Positions 1 to 7,257 of a DNA stretch of 32,417 nucleotides are shown one piece after another. This DNA is from an uncultured Chlamydiae bacterium (lineage in GTDB: Bacteria; Chlamydiota; Chlamydiia; Chlamydiales; SM23-39). The notes beneath the pieces were generated by a model that was not told where the DNA came from, did not search any database, and saw only the letters and a list, made by a program, of their open reading frames with translations. The position numbers and the translations under genes were made by a program. The stretch's first letter is position 1; each line of letters opens with the position of its first letter. The stretch covers positions 1 to 32,417 of the forward strand of contig CAISYW010000064.1 in NCBI GenBank assembly GCA_903889795.1. The letters run 5' to 3'.

Positions 1-727
1 AAAGAAATGAGGCTGTTCCGTATCGATAAGCGATAGTCAAGAGGATTTGACCGATCGCTGTGGCTCCGCCGATGCCGATTGCCAGCAGCCATTCTTGTTC
101 TATCGGCTGCACCCATACGGCCCATGCAAATGGAAAACTTAAAATGGTTCCTAGAGAAAAATAATAAAATAGGGTGCGGCTCATTGGTTCTTTTTTGACG
201 TTGAGAAGTCGGAGAGCGGTGATCGCTATTGCGGATAAAATACCGGAAAATAAGCCATATAAAAAGCCGAGCTCGAAAATGTTTTTTGATGGATTTAAAA
301 TGATCGCTACGCCGATGAATCCGATGATGATTGACCACCAGACAGCTGCTTGAATCTTTTCTTTTTGCCAGATCAGCCAGATTAGAGGAATGAAAAATGG
401 AGTTGTATAATTGAGAGTCGTCGCGTCGACAAGATTTAAACTGCGGATGGCCAAAAAGTAGAGAAAATAACTTCCAACGCCCATTGTGTCGCGCATTAAG
501 TGCATGGGCAATTCATTCGTTTTCAGTCGCTTGAACCCCTTCCGCAGGGCAAGGGGCAAAATGCAAATCAAACTCACGATGTTTTGGATGAAAATGATTT
601 GGATCGTAGGGAATCGGCCGCGGAAATTGTAGACCAAAGAGCTTGCTATAGCAAAAAACAGGCAAGCAATTATCGTAATGGCAATTCCCAGCTTGAGTTT
701 GGCCGGTGTCGATTCTGTATTTTTCAT
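1..727 (-). CDS. EamA/DMT-family membrane transporter, 3' part cut by window edge
   Basis: Reading the minus strand from an ATG at 727 gives an uninterrupted frame of about 242 codons that runs off the left end. The product begins MKNTESTPAKLKLGIAITII and consists mostly of hydrophobic segments separated by short basic loops. This is the pattern of the ten-helix drug/metabolite transporter superfamily with EamA repeats. A stretch reading NLVDATTLNYTTPFFIPLIW matches the end of the first EamA repeat, and GFIGVAIILNPS is typical of the following helix. About 60-90 C-terminal residues should lie outside the window. Substrate cannot be inferred; in obligate intracellular bacteria such proteins import nucleotides-related metabolites, S-adenosylmethionine or amino acids. 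No convincing Shine-Dalgarno precedes the ATG. The gene is transcribed away from the repeat-rich gap on its right. Confidence 0.8.
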   Translation of the reverse strand, partial: MKNTESTPAKLKLGIAITIIACLFFAIASSLVYNFRGRFPTIQIIFIQNIVSLICILPLALRKGFKRLKTNELPMHLMRDTMGVGSYFLYFLAIRSLNLVDATTLNYTTPFFIPLIWLIWQKEKIQAAVWWSIIIGFIGVAIILNPSKNIFELGFLYGLFSGILSAIAITALRLLNVKKEPMSRTLFYYFSLGTILSFPFAWAVWVQPIEQEWLLAIGIGGATAIGQILLTIAYRYGTASFL

Positions 728-1027
728 CTATTTGTCAGCGCAGCAATCGAGGACTGGGGGGCACTGCTCCTATTTTCAGTTCATTCATTAAATTAAGGAT
801 AACTCGGATTTTTCGCATTACGCAACGGTGTTATTGTATAAATAGCACCACAGAGATCGATACCACAGAGAGAAAAATCGGTTCATCCGACAAATGCGTA
901 CTCGTAGCGGGAGTAAAAGATTAAAGCCGCAGATTTTTATGGGTCTTAGTTATCAGCACAGTATATTGGAAAGAGCGCTACCGGGGGCAGAAACAAAAGA
1001 AACAGGCGTATAAAATAAGAACGACAG

Positions 1028-1184
1028 AAACATGATCTAGAGGATATGCGTGATATGCATGATGAAAAGATTGTACAGGTCAGAAGAATTCGAAACCGAG
1101 GAACAGAGCACTGAGGAGTTAATTCCGTTTTGAGACGCCGATTTTTTTATCATGCACATCATGCATATCCCTCAAATCATGTTT
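1028..1184. repeat. Long imperfect inverted repeat (43-bp arms)
   Basis: The arm at 1028-1070 (starting AAACATGAT and containing GGATATGC and TGCATGAT) pairs with the arm at about 1142-1184, with roughly 36 of 43 positions complementary. The loop is about 70 bases. As RNA it would form a long stem; as DNA it resembles the foldback of a miniature element. It sits inside the 838-1445 segment. Confidence 0.5.
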
Positions 1185-1248
1185 TTTAGCTTTTGTGGCT
1201 AACTTTTGAACGCATCGCTTGCCCTGACGCTCCTTCAGAGACGATTGC

Positions 1249-1322
1249 AAAACTCGCTTTGAGAGTCAAATTCGAAACCAGCGGAAAAAGGGCGGATTTG
1301 ACTCCGGATGGAATTTTGCAAT
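1249..1322 (+). repeat. Palindromic dispersed repeat, copy A
   Basis: This 74-bp unit is repeated in inverted orientation at 14186-14259, with about 85% identity by eye. The central part AAAAAGGGCGGATTTGACTC is identical. The unit is itself an imperfect palindrome: its left end (TGCAAAACT..GAGTCAAAT) is roughly complementary to its right end (ATTTGACTCC..AATTTTGCA). It can therefore fold into a hairpin, like REP or MITE-type repeats. Confidence 0.7.
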
Positions 1323-1540
1323 TACCTCTTCAGGGAGGAGTTCTTCAATTTTCTTGAGGTTCAATCCATGCACTTCATGGACAGGTACGTAATTTTCATT
1401 CGACGAAGCAATCTGAAAAGCGTTTTTCTCTGTGGTGCTATTTATGCAACATAACCTGATTGGTACACTCCCTCGAATAGCTCAATGGCGTTGCAGAGTT
1501 TAGATCGATTTGGTAGATTGACTCGTTTACGCTTTGAACC

Positions 1541-2305
1541 ATGGGGGATGTTGTGGAAAATGAAAAAGGCAAATTACAGTGGTTAGAATTTGATCAATTA
1601 GAACCCTATCAGCATGTCGTTCATGGAGTCTTCTTGCGCCACGGCGGGATGAGCGCCGGACCTTATTCGTCTCTCAACGTCTCTAACGAGGTAGGCGACC
1701 ATCCTGATTCTGTCAAAGTCAATCGAATCGAGATTTGCAAAGCCCTCGATGTTGAGCATGTCGTATTTCCCCACCAAAAACATGGCGTCGATGTTGTTCG
1801 AATCACCAAAGAAAATTCATTGAAGGTTCATCAGGCGGACGCTATTTTTACGACGGAAAAAAATATCGCCCTTGCCGTCACGCATGCCGACTGTCAGGCT
1901 GCGATTTTTTACGATCCGGCTCATGAAGTGATCGCCGCCGCTCATGCCGGATGGCGCGGCAGCGTGCAAAATATTTATGCCAAGGTCGTTGAGGAATTGA
2001 AGAAAACAGTAGGTACAAATCCCAAAGATTTGCTCGTTTGTATTTCTCCTTCTCTTGGACCTTGCCATGCCGAGTTTAAAAATTTCAAAACGGAACTACC
2101 GCAAGATTTTTGGCCTTTGCAAGTGAAGCCTCATTATTTCGACTTTTGGAAAATCAGCCGCATGCAGCTTATGGGCTCCGGCGTTTTGGAAAATAATATT
2201 GAGATTTCTGAAATCTGCACTTTTTGCAATTCCAAGGATTATTACTCCCATCGGCGCGATTCGAAGACGGGGCGGCATGCGACTCTGATTGTTTTGAAAA
2301 ACTGA
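1541..2305 (+). CDS. pgeF: Peptidoglycan editing factor PgeF (YfiH / multicopper polyphenol oxidoreductase family)
   Basis: The 254-aa product has the family hallmarks: a His in PHQKHGVDV (near residue 81), the VTHADC motif (Cys118), AAAHAGWRG (His135) and the C-terminal TFCN..YYSHRRD..GR signature. These Cys/His residues form the metal/active site. Enzymes of this fold have been described as purine nucleoside-active enzymes. In E. coli the protein prevents misincorporation of L-serine for L-alanine in peptidoglycan precursors, so a cytoplasmic role in cell-wall fidelity is the best guess. Length is normal (about 240-250). The start is not certain: the ATG at 1541 lacks a clear Shine-Dalgarno, and an in-frame GTG lies 12 bases downstream behind GGGGGAT. 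It is the first gene of a co-directional run, with rmlC following after only 9 bases. Confidence 0.88.
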   Translation: MGDVVENEKGKLQWLEFDQLEPYQHVVHGVFLRHGGMSAGPYSSLNVSNEVGDHPDSVKVNRIEICKALDVEHVVFPHQKHGVDVVRITKENSLKVHQADAIFTTEKNIALAVTHADCQAAIFYDPAHEVIAAAHAGWRGSVQNIYAKVVEELKKTVGTNPKDLLVCISPSLGPCHAEFKNFKTELPQDFWPLQVKPHYFDFWKISRMQLMGSGVLENNIEISEICTFCNSKDYYSHRRDSKTGRHATLIVLKN

Positions 2306-2314
2306 GCTTGATTT

Positions 2315-2851
2315 ATGAAGGTTCAGTCGTTGTCCCTGAAGGGTCTTCTTGTAATCCAGGCGCAGGTCTTTCAAGATGAAAGAGGGCTTTTTTATGAAAG
2401 CTATCGGCGATCTCGGTATGCCGATGTCGGAATTGATATTGAATTTTCCCAGGACAACATCTCTTTTTCTAAAAAAAACACCCTTCGCGGTCTTCACTAC
2501 CAAGAATCGCCCGGTCAAGCGAAATTAGTCTCAGTTGTACAGGGGTCGATTTGGGATGTCGCAGTCGATATTCGCCCCGATTCATCGACTTATGGAAGCT
2601 GGGCCGCTCTTGAGTTGAATGATGAAAATTTTAAGCAGCTTTACATTCCCGTTGGATTTGCTCACGGCTATTGTGTCTTGAGTGATTTCGCACGTGTTCA
2701 ATACAAAGTCAGCTCAGCGTTTGATCCTCTCATGGAGCGAACGATTGTTTGGAATGATCCCGGCTTGGCGATTGAGTGGCCGGTGAAAAATCCCATCCTT
2801 TCCGATCGTGATCGCAACGCACTGCCGCATCGACAGAAGGTTGGTCGATGA
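2315..2851 (+). CDS. rmlC: dTDP-4-dehydrorhamnose 3,5-epimerase
   Basis: The 178-aa product matches RmlC in length and motifs. RGLHYQ carries the catalytic His (residue 61), FAHGYCVLSDFARVQYK carries the conserved Tyr (about residue 130), and the DERGLFYESYR and GSIWDVAVDIR segments are typical of the cupin barrel. It epimerises C3 and C5 of dTDP-4-keto-6-deoxyglucose, the third step of dTDP-L-rhamnose synthesis in the cytoplasm. It follows pgeF by 9 bp and its TGA overlaps the ATG of rmlD, which indicates one transcript and probable translational coupling. Nothing in the sequence suggests degeneration. Confidence 0.93.
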   Translation: MKVQSLSLKGLLVIQAQVFQDERGLFYESYRRSRYADVGIDIEFSQDNISFSKKNTLRGLHYQESPGQAKLVSVVQGSIWDVAVDIRPDSSTYGSWAALELNDENFKQLYIPVGFAHGYCVLSDFARVQYKVSSAFDPLMERTIVWNDPGLAIEWPVKNPILSDRDRNALPHRQKVGR

Positions 2852-3714
2852 GAGTGTGGGTTACGGGAGCGAATGGTTTGCTGGGAACGGCATTGAAGCA
2901 GGCCCTTTTTGATCAAGGAATTGCTTTTGTCGGCAGTTCAAAATCTCAAGCGGATGTCACCGACCTGTCTTCTTTGAATCAATTTTATCGAAAGTGGGGG
3001 CCTTTTACTCATCTTGTTCATTGCGCGGCTTATACTCATGTTGATTTGGCCGAGTCGTATCCTGAAGATGCTCGAAGAGTCAATGCCCTTTCACCGGCCA
3101 TTATCGGCTCTCTGGCGGCTGAGAATCATTTTCGCGTCGTGCACATATCGACCGATTATGTGTTTGATGGACAATCCGAGCGCCCATACATTGAAACAGA
3201 CCGGATTGCGCCGCATTCAGTCTATGGCCAGACAAAAGCCGAGGGAGAAAAACATCTTTTGACGGCCCAGCCGGAGGCTTGCATTCTTCGCACGTCGTGG
3301 CTCTTTGGATTGGGGGGCAAAAGTTTTGTTTCGACGATGCTGCAACTGATGCAACAGCAAGAAGAGATACAGGTTGTTTCCGACCAAAGGGGGCGGCCTA
3401 CTTTTGCGTCTGATTTGGCAAAGGTGATTATCTCCGCTCTTGGTTGGTCAGGGATTTATCATGCGGCAAATAGCGAAGAAACGAGTTGGTTTGATTTTGC
3501 CGGAACGATACGGACAGAGGCTCTTGCCATGGGATGGCCGATCGTCTGTCAACATATTCGGCCGATACGAACTTGCGAATTCGCCGCTTTGGCGCCGCGG
3601 CCTCTTTATTCGGTTCTCGATACGCAAAAAATTGAAAAAATTCTGGGATACCCGCTTCGCTCCTGGAGAGAAGGGTTAATTGATCAATTGAGGACAATCG
3701 ATGCGCGCTCTTAA
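2848..3714 (+). CDS. rmlD: dTDP-4-dehydrorhamnose reductase
   Basis: The 288-aa product starts MRVWVTGANGLLG, a Rossmann dinucleotide-binding GxxGxxG motif of the extended short-chain dehydrogenases. It continues with HISTDYVFDG and the catalytic YGQTK (Tyr126, Lys130). These are the marks of RmlD, which reduces the 4-keto group with NAD(P)H in the last step of dTDP-L-rhamnose synthesis. The start overlaps the rmlC stop by 4 bases and the 3' end overlaps rmlB by 14 bases. Length is typical (about 285-300). Confidence 0.93.
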   Translation: MRVWVTGANGLLGTALKQALFDQGIAFVGSSKSQADVTDLSSLNQFYRKWGPFTHLVHCAAYTHVDLAESYPEDARRVNALSPAIIGSLAAENHFRVVHISTDYVFDGQSERPYIETDRIAPHSVYGQTKAEGEKHLLTAQPEACILRTSWLFGLGGKSFVSTMLQLMQQQEEIQVVSDQRGRPTFASDLAKVIISALGWSGIYHAANSEETSWFDFAGTIRTEALAMGWPIVCQHIRPIRTCEFAALAPRPLYSVLDTQKIEKILGYPLRSWREGLIDQLRTIDARS

Positions 3715-4702
3715 AAGTGTCTTTGTTACCGGCGGCGCGGGCTTTATTGGTTCGGCATTCATTCGCTATCTATTGCAGCATTCCGATTTTATCGGACGCG
3801 TTGTGAATCTCGACCGATTAACTTATGCGGCCAATTTGGAGTTGCTGCAAGACGTTGAATCTCATCCGCGCTATCGATTCGTACAAGGGGATATTAACGA
3901 TCAGACATTGGTTGAATCCCTGATTGAAGAAGAGAAGATTGATACGATAGCCCATTTTGCGGCTGAAACGCATGTGGATCGGAGCATCGCATCCGCAAGG
4001 CCATTCATTGAAGCGAATGTGCTCGGCACTTTGACTCTTCTCGAAGCGGTTCGAAAATTTCCTGAAATTCATTTCCATCATGTCTCAACTGATGAGGTCT
4101 ATGGAATGCTCGGAGAAAGCGGCGCGTTTAATGAATCGTCTCCATATCGGCCCAATTCTCCCTACGCGGCATCGAAGGCTGCTTCCGATCATCTGGTTCG
4201 TGCCTTTGCTCATACTTACAAACTCTCTACAACGATTTCTCATTGCAGTAACAATTATGGGCCCGGTCAATTTCCTGAGAAAATCATTCCGCTGATGATC
4301 CACCGCGCTTTTGCAGGTCAACCTTTACCCATTTATGGCCGCGGGGCAAATATACGCGATTGGCTCTATGTCGATGACCACGCGAGAGCGATTTTTCTGA
4401 TCTTGCGGAAAGGAAAAAGCAATCAAACCTATGATATCGGGGGAAATTGCGAACTCAGTAATCTCGAGTTAGTGAATATTCTTCTTGAAACGCTTGCTCA
4501 AGAGACGGGTAAAAACCTAAATGACTTACTCTCTTTGATTTCCTTCGTTACAGACCGGCCGGGTCATGATTTTCGCTATGCTATTGATAGCTCGAAGATC
4601 CAACACGAGTTGGGTTGGCAGCCGCACATGCAAATCCGCTCAGGTCTCATTGAGACGGTCCGCTGGTATGCCCATTCAATCGTGGGGCGGTACAAACCCT
4701 AG
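3701..4702 (+). CDS. rmlB: dTDP-glucose 4,6-dehydratase
   Basis: The 333-aa product carries VTGGAGFIGS for NAD binding (residues 9-18), HFAAETHVDRSI, the catalytic STDEVYG (Thr130, Asp131, Glu132) and YAASK (Tyr155, Lys159), plus IRDWLYVDDHARAI. All are diagnostic for RmlB, which converts dTDP-glucose to dTDP-4-keto-6-deoxyglucose. It is the last gene of the rml run and starts inside rmlD. The glucose-1-phosphate thymidylyltransferase gene rmlA, which would make the substrate, is not in this window. The 3' end overlaps the convergent small gene at 4676-4972 by 27 bp. Confidence 0.94.
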   Translation: MRALKSVFVTGGAGFIGSAFIRYLLQHSDFIGRVVNLDRLTYAANLELLQDVESHPRYRFVQGDINDQTLVESLIEEEKIDTIAHFAAETHVDRSIASARPFIEANVLGTLTLLEAVRKFPEIHFHHVSTDEVYGMLGESGAFNESSPYRPNSPYAASKAASDHLVRAFAHTYKLSTTISHCSNNYGPGQFPEKIIPLMIHRAFAGQPLPIYGRGANIRDWLYVDDHARAIFLILRKGKSNQTYDIGGNCELSNLELVNILLETLAQETGKNLNDLLSLISFVTDRPGHDFRYAIDSSKIQHELGWQPHMQIRSGLIETVRWYAHSIVGRYKP

Positions 4703-4972
4703 ATCTTCAATAAGTTGGTTCGCGGCGCGTTCGATTTCAGGCGTGATTTGATGCCATGGATCATAGGTTAATTGAAATTGAATCGCTTCCGAAAAAACAA
4801 GTACATCCCCCTGAATTTTTTCGTCTAAATAGATCGACTGGTTTTTCAGCTTGTCAATCAATGCATTCACCACCGATTGCTGGCCGAGAGTGAGACAATT
4901 AATAATTTCACCAATCTCTTGCGCCACATCTATTTTTGCGCGAATGGGAAGTTCGTCGTGATAGTTTTCCAT
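4676..4972 (-). CDS. Small acidic protein of unknown function, 98 aa
   Basis: I do not recognise this protein. It begins MENYHDELPIRAKIDVAQEI and appears soluble, acidic and mostly helical, with no signal peptide, transmembrane segment or Cys motif. The gene is supported by its context: a GAGGG Shine-Dalgarno sits about 7 bases before the ATG, and the AT-rich upstream stretch (4985-5050) contains TATAAT-like boxes on the minus strand. The interval to sufB is a shared divergent promoter region. It converges on rmlB with a 27-bp overlap. A chaperone-like or regulatory role would be guesswork. Confidence 0.6.
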   Translation of the reverse strand: MENYHDELPIRAKIDVAQEIGEIINCLTLGQQSVVNALIDKLKNQSIYLDEKIQGDVLVFSEAIQFQLTYDPWHQITPEIERAANQLIEDLGFVPPHD

Positions 4973-4986
4973 AATAACACCCTCTA

Positions 4987-4998
4987 ATTATAATTATA
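4987..4998 (-). promoter_or_regulatory. Candidate -10 boxes for the 98-aa gene
   Basis: On the minus strand TATAAT occurs twice in tandem (4993-4998 and 4987-4992), 15-25 bases before the ATG at 4972, in a run of TAATTATAATTATAATTA. No good -35 box was found, so the exact promoter is uncertain. Confidence 0.35.
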
Positions 4999-5054
4999 AT
5001 TAATTGTTTAATTTTAATACCAGATTGTTTTAATTTGTTTATTACATTGCCGGA

Positions 5055-5083
5055 TTGACATATGGGGAAAATCGATATATTAT
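5055..5083 (+). promoter_or_regulatory. Near-consensus housekeeping-sigma promoter for the suf operon
   Basis: TTGACA at 5055-5060 is followed after exactly 17 bases by TATTAT at 5078-5083. This is a near-perfect sigma-70/sigma-66 type promoter. Transcription would start around 5089-5091, only a few bases before the ATG at 5097, so the sufB message may be nearly leaderless. Confidence 0.7.
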
Positions 5084-5096
5084 ATCCACTGATTTT

Positions 5097-6518
5097 ATGG
5101 GCGTTAAAGAAGAATATAAATATGGATTTGTCACCCCGATCGCTTCGGATGTTTTTCCGAAAGGACTGAGCGAAGAGGTGATCCGTGCAATTTCGGCGAA
5201 GAAACAAGAGCCTTCGTTTATGCTCGAGTTTCGTTTGCAGGCCTATCGTAGCTGGCTGCAAATGAAAGAGCCGACTTGGGCGAATATCGAATATTCCCCC
5301 ATCGACTATCAAGCCATCTCCTATTACTCCGAACCCACATCCAAACCCCGTTTGGATAGTCTCGACCAAGCCGATCCGGAGATATTGAAGATGTTGGATC
5401 GCCTGGGGATCTCCGTCGATGAACAAAAACATTTGACCAATGTAGCGATCGATGTGGTATTTGACTCGGTCTCTTTGGGGACGACGTTTCAAAAACAGCT
5501 CAAAGAACATGGGGTGATTCTCTGCTCGATCTCCGAGGCGGTTCGCGATTATCCTGAACTGGTTAAGAGATACTTAGGAACGGTTGTTCCGGTAAAAGAT
5601 AATTTTTTCGCGGCACTCAATTCCGCGGTCTTCAGCGATGGTTCATTTATCTATATCCCTAAGGGCGTTCGCTGTCCGATGGAATTATCGACCTACTTTC
5701 GAATCAATGAAAAAGCAATTGGGCAGTTCGAGCGGACTTTGATTATCGCAGAAGATGATTCCTATGTCAGTTATTTAGAGGGATGTACAGCTCCCGCTCA
5801 TGATACGAATCAGCTGCACGCGGCAGTCGTTGAGCTGGTTGCTCATTCTCGATCCGAAATCAAGTACTCGACGGTGCAAAACTGGTATGCGGGCGATTCG
5901 AAGACGGGTCTGGGGGGTGTTTATAACTTCGTGACAAAGAGGGGATTATGTGCAGGCGATCATGCGAAGATCTCCTGGACGCAAGTGGAGGCCGGCGCCG
6001 CGATCACCTGGAAATATCCAAGCTGCATTTTGCGCGGCGACCACTCTGTCGGTGCGTTTTATTCGGTGGCTCTTACGAGCGGCAAAATGCAGGCGGACAC
6101 GGGCACGCAGATGATTCATATTGGCCAACATACCCGTTCAACGATCATTTCGAAGGGTATTTCCGCCGACGAATCTCATAATTCCTACCGCGGCCGTGTC
6201 GTCATGGGTCCTCATGCTCATTATGCGAGGAACCATTCGCAGTGCGACTCAATGCTGGTGGGCGGGCGCTCTTCGGCGCATACATTTCCTTCGATTAGCG
6301 GAGGCAACGCAACGGCCCAAGTGGAACATGAAGCGAGCGTTTCCCGCATGAATGATGAACAGATTTTTTATTTACAGACGCGGGGGCTGTCGAAGGAAGA
6401 TGCGATCACTCTCATCGTGAATGGCTTTTGCAAAGAGGTGATTTGCGAATTGCCCCTTGAATTTGCGCAAGAAGCTCAAAAACTGCTCGCGCTAAAACTG
6501 GAGAACTGTGTTGGATAA
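5097..6518 (+). CDS. sufB: Fe-S cluster assembly scaffold protein SufB
   Basis: The 473-aa product is a full-length SufB, the scaffold of the SufBCD complex that builds Fe-S clusters. Hallmarks are GFVTPIASDVFPKGLSEEVI and ISAKKQEPSFMLEFR near the N-terminus, the RNHSQCDSML motif containing the Cys equivalent to E. coli Cys405, QVEHEA, and the C-terminal TRGLSKEDAITLIVNGFCKEV. I chose the ATG at 5097. A longer frame from TTG 5055 exists, but that TTG is the first triplet of the -35 box and the -10 box also falls inside the extension. Family N-termini also begin close to EYKYGFVT. No Shine-Dalgarno precedes 5097. The 3' end abuts or overlaps sufC. Confidence 0.95.
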   Translation: MGVKEEYKYGFVTPIASDVFPKGLSEEVIRAISAKKQEPSFMLEFRLQAYRSWLQMKEPTWANIEYSPIDYQAISYYSEPTSKPRLDSLDQADPEILKMLDRLGISVDEQKHLTNVAIDVVFDSVSLGTTFQKQLKEHGVILCSISEAVRDYPELVKRYLGTVVPVKDNFFAALNSAVFSDGSFIYIPKGVRCPMELSTYFRINEKAIGQFERTLIIAEDDSYVSYLEGCTAPAHDTNQLHAAVVELVAHSRSEIKYSTVQNWYAGDSKTGLGGVYNFVTKRGLCAGDHAKISWTQVEAGAAITWKYPSCILRGDHSVGAFYSVALTSGKMQADTGTQMIHIGQHTRSTIISKGISADESHNSYRGRVVMGPHAHYARNHSQCDSMLVGGRSSAHTFPSISGGNATAQVEHEASVSRMNDEQIFYLQTRGLSKEDAITLIVNGFCKEVICELPLEFAQEAQKLLALKLENCVG

Positions 6519-6522
6519 CATG

Positions 6523-7257
6523 ATGTTAGAGATTCGTGGGCTGCATGTATCGATCGAAGGCATACCGATATTGCAAGGGCTCACTCTTTCCCTGCCGTAT
6601 GGCCAGGTACACGCCATTATGGGCCCTAACGGAACGGGAAAATCGACACTGGCTAAGGTTTTGGCCGGTCATCCATCCTATCGGATTGATGAGGGTGAAA
6701 TATGGTTTAAGGGAAAGTCGCTCTTGAGCATGCCGCCGGAGGAGCGCTCTCATTTCGGTCTCTTCATGAGTTTTCAATATCCCGTGGAAGTGGCTGGCGT
6801 GAGCAACGAACAATTTTTGCGCCACGCAATGAATGCGCATCGACAAGCGCACTCTTTGCCGCAGTTATCTCGCGAGGCGTTTGCTTTGCTTCTCTCTCAG
6901 AAAATGGAGCGGATGCAGATTCGTTCTGAATTCAAAGATCGCAGTGTGAATGTGGGTTTTTCGGGCGGTGAGAAAAAACGCAATGAAATTTTGCAGATGT
7001 CTCTTCTCGAGCCCGATCTCGCGATTTTGGATGAAACCGACTCGGGGCTCGACATCGATGCCATGCGTATTATTGCGGAAGGCGTGAATGATTTGCGAAG
7101 CTCCACCCGCTCGATGCTCATTATTACGCATTATCAGCGGCTGCTCGATTATATCCGTCCTGATCAAGTGCATGTGATGGACAAGGGAAAGATTGTGCGC
7201 AGCGGCGGTCCCGAGCTGGCATTGATTTTGGAAGAAAAGGGGTACGAGTGGATCTGA
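6523..7257 (+). CDS. sufC: Fe-S assembly ATPase SufC
   Basis: This is a 244-aa ABC-type ATPase with Walker A GPNGTGKST (about residues 34-42), the SufC-type signature VGFSGGEKKRNEILQM, Walker B with the D-loop LAILDETDSGLDIDA and the H-loop IITHYQR. It drives conformational change of the SufB-SufD scaffold. Starting at 6523 gives MLEIRGLHVSIEG, which aligns with the usual SufC N-terminus. An ATG at 6520 and a GTG at 6508 are also possible; the GTG would overlap sufB by 11 bp. It lies between sufB and sufD with overlapping or near-zero spacing, as in other suf operons. Confidence 0.94.
   Translation: MLEIRGLHVSIEGIPILQGLTLSLPYGQVHAIMGPNGTGKSTLAKVLAGHPSYRIDEGEIWFKGKSLLSMPPEERSHFGLFMSFQYPVEVAGVSNEQFLRHAMNAHRQAHSLPQLSREAFALLLSQKMERMQIRSEFKDRSVNVGFSGGEKKRNEILQMSLLEPDLAILDETDSGLDIDAMRIIAEGVNDLRSSTRSMLIITHYQRLLDYIRPDQVHVMDKGKIVRSGGPELALILEEKGYEWI

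Larger units (their letters stand above)
838..1445. repeat. 608-bp segment bounded by an 18-bp perfect inverted repeat
   Basis: The sequence ATAAATAGCACCACAGAG at 838-855 is repeated exactly as its reverse complement at 1428-1445. Outside these arms the similarity continues weakly for about ten more bases. On the inner side both arms continue with a CACAGAGA..AAAA motif. The segment has no open frame of note, so it resembles a non-autonomous element or a nested set of remnants. No target-site duplication could be recognised. Confidence 0.55.
728..1540. other. Non-coding gap rich in inverted repeats
   Basis: This 813-bp stretch lies between the divergent EamA transporter and pgeF. I see no coding frame with recognisable content on either strand. 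It holds three nested or adjacent inverted repeats (838-855/1428-1445, 1028-1070/1142-1184 and the palindromic unit 1249-1322). It also holds short modules (1207-1223 and 1331-1349) that recur upstream of the amino acid antiporter at 15217-15329. It looks like accumulated relics of small mobile repeats. The pgeF promoter must lie near its right end, but no strong -35/-10 pair could be chosen. Confidence 0.7.

Noticed and set aside
1028..1184. Possible CRISPR-like repeat because of similar blocks separated by a spacer
   Set aside because: There are only two blocks, in inverted orientation and of unequal sequence. This is a foldback, not an array.
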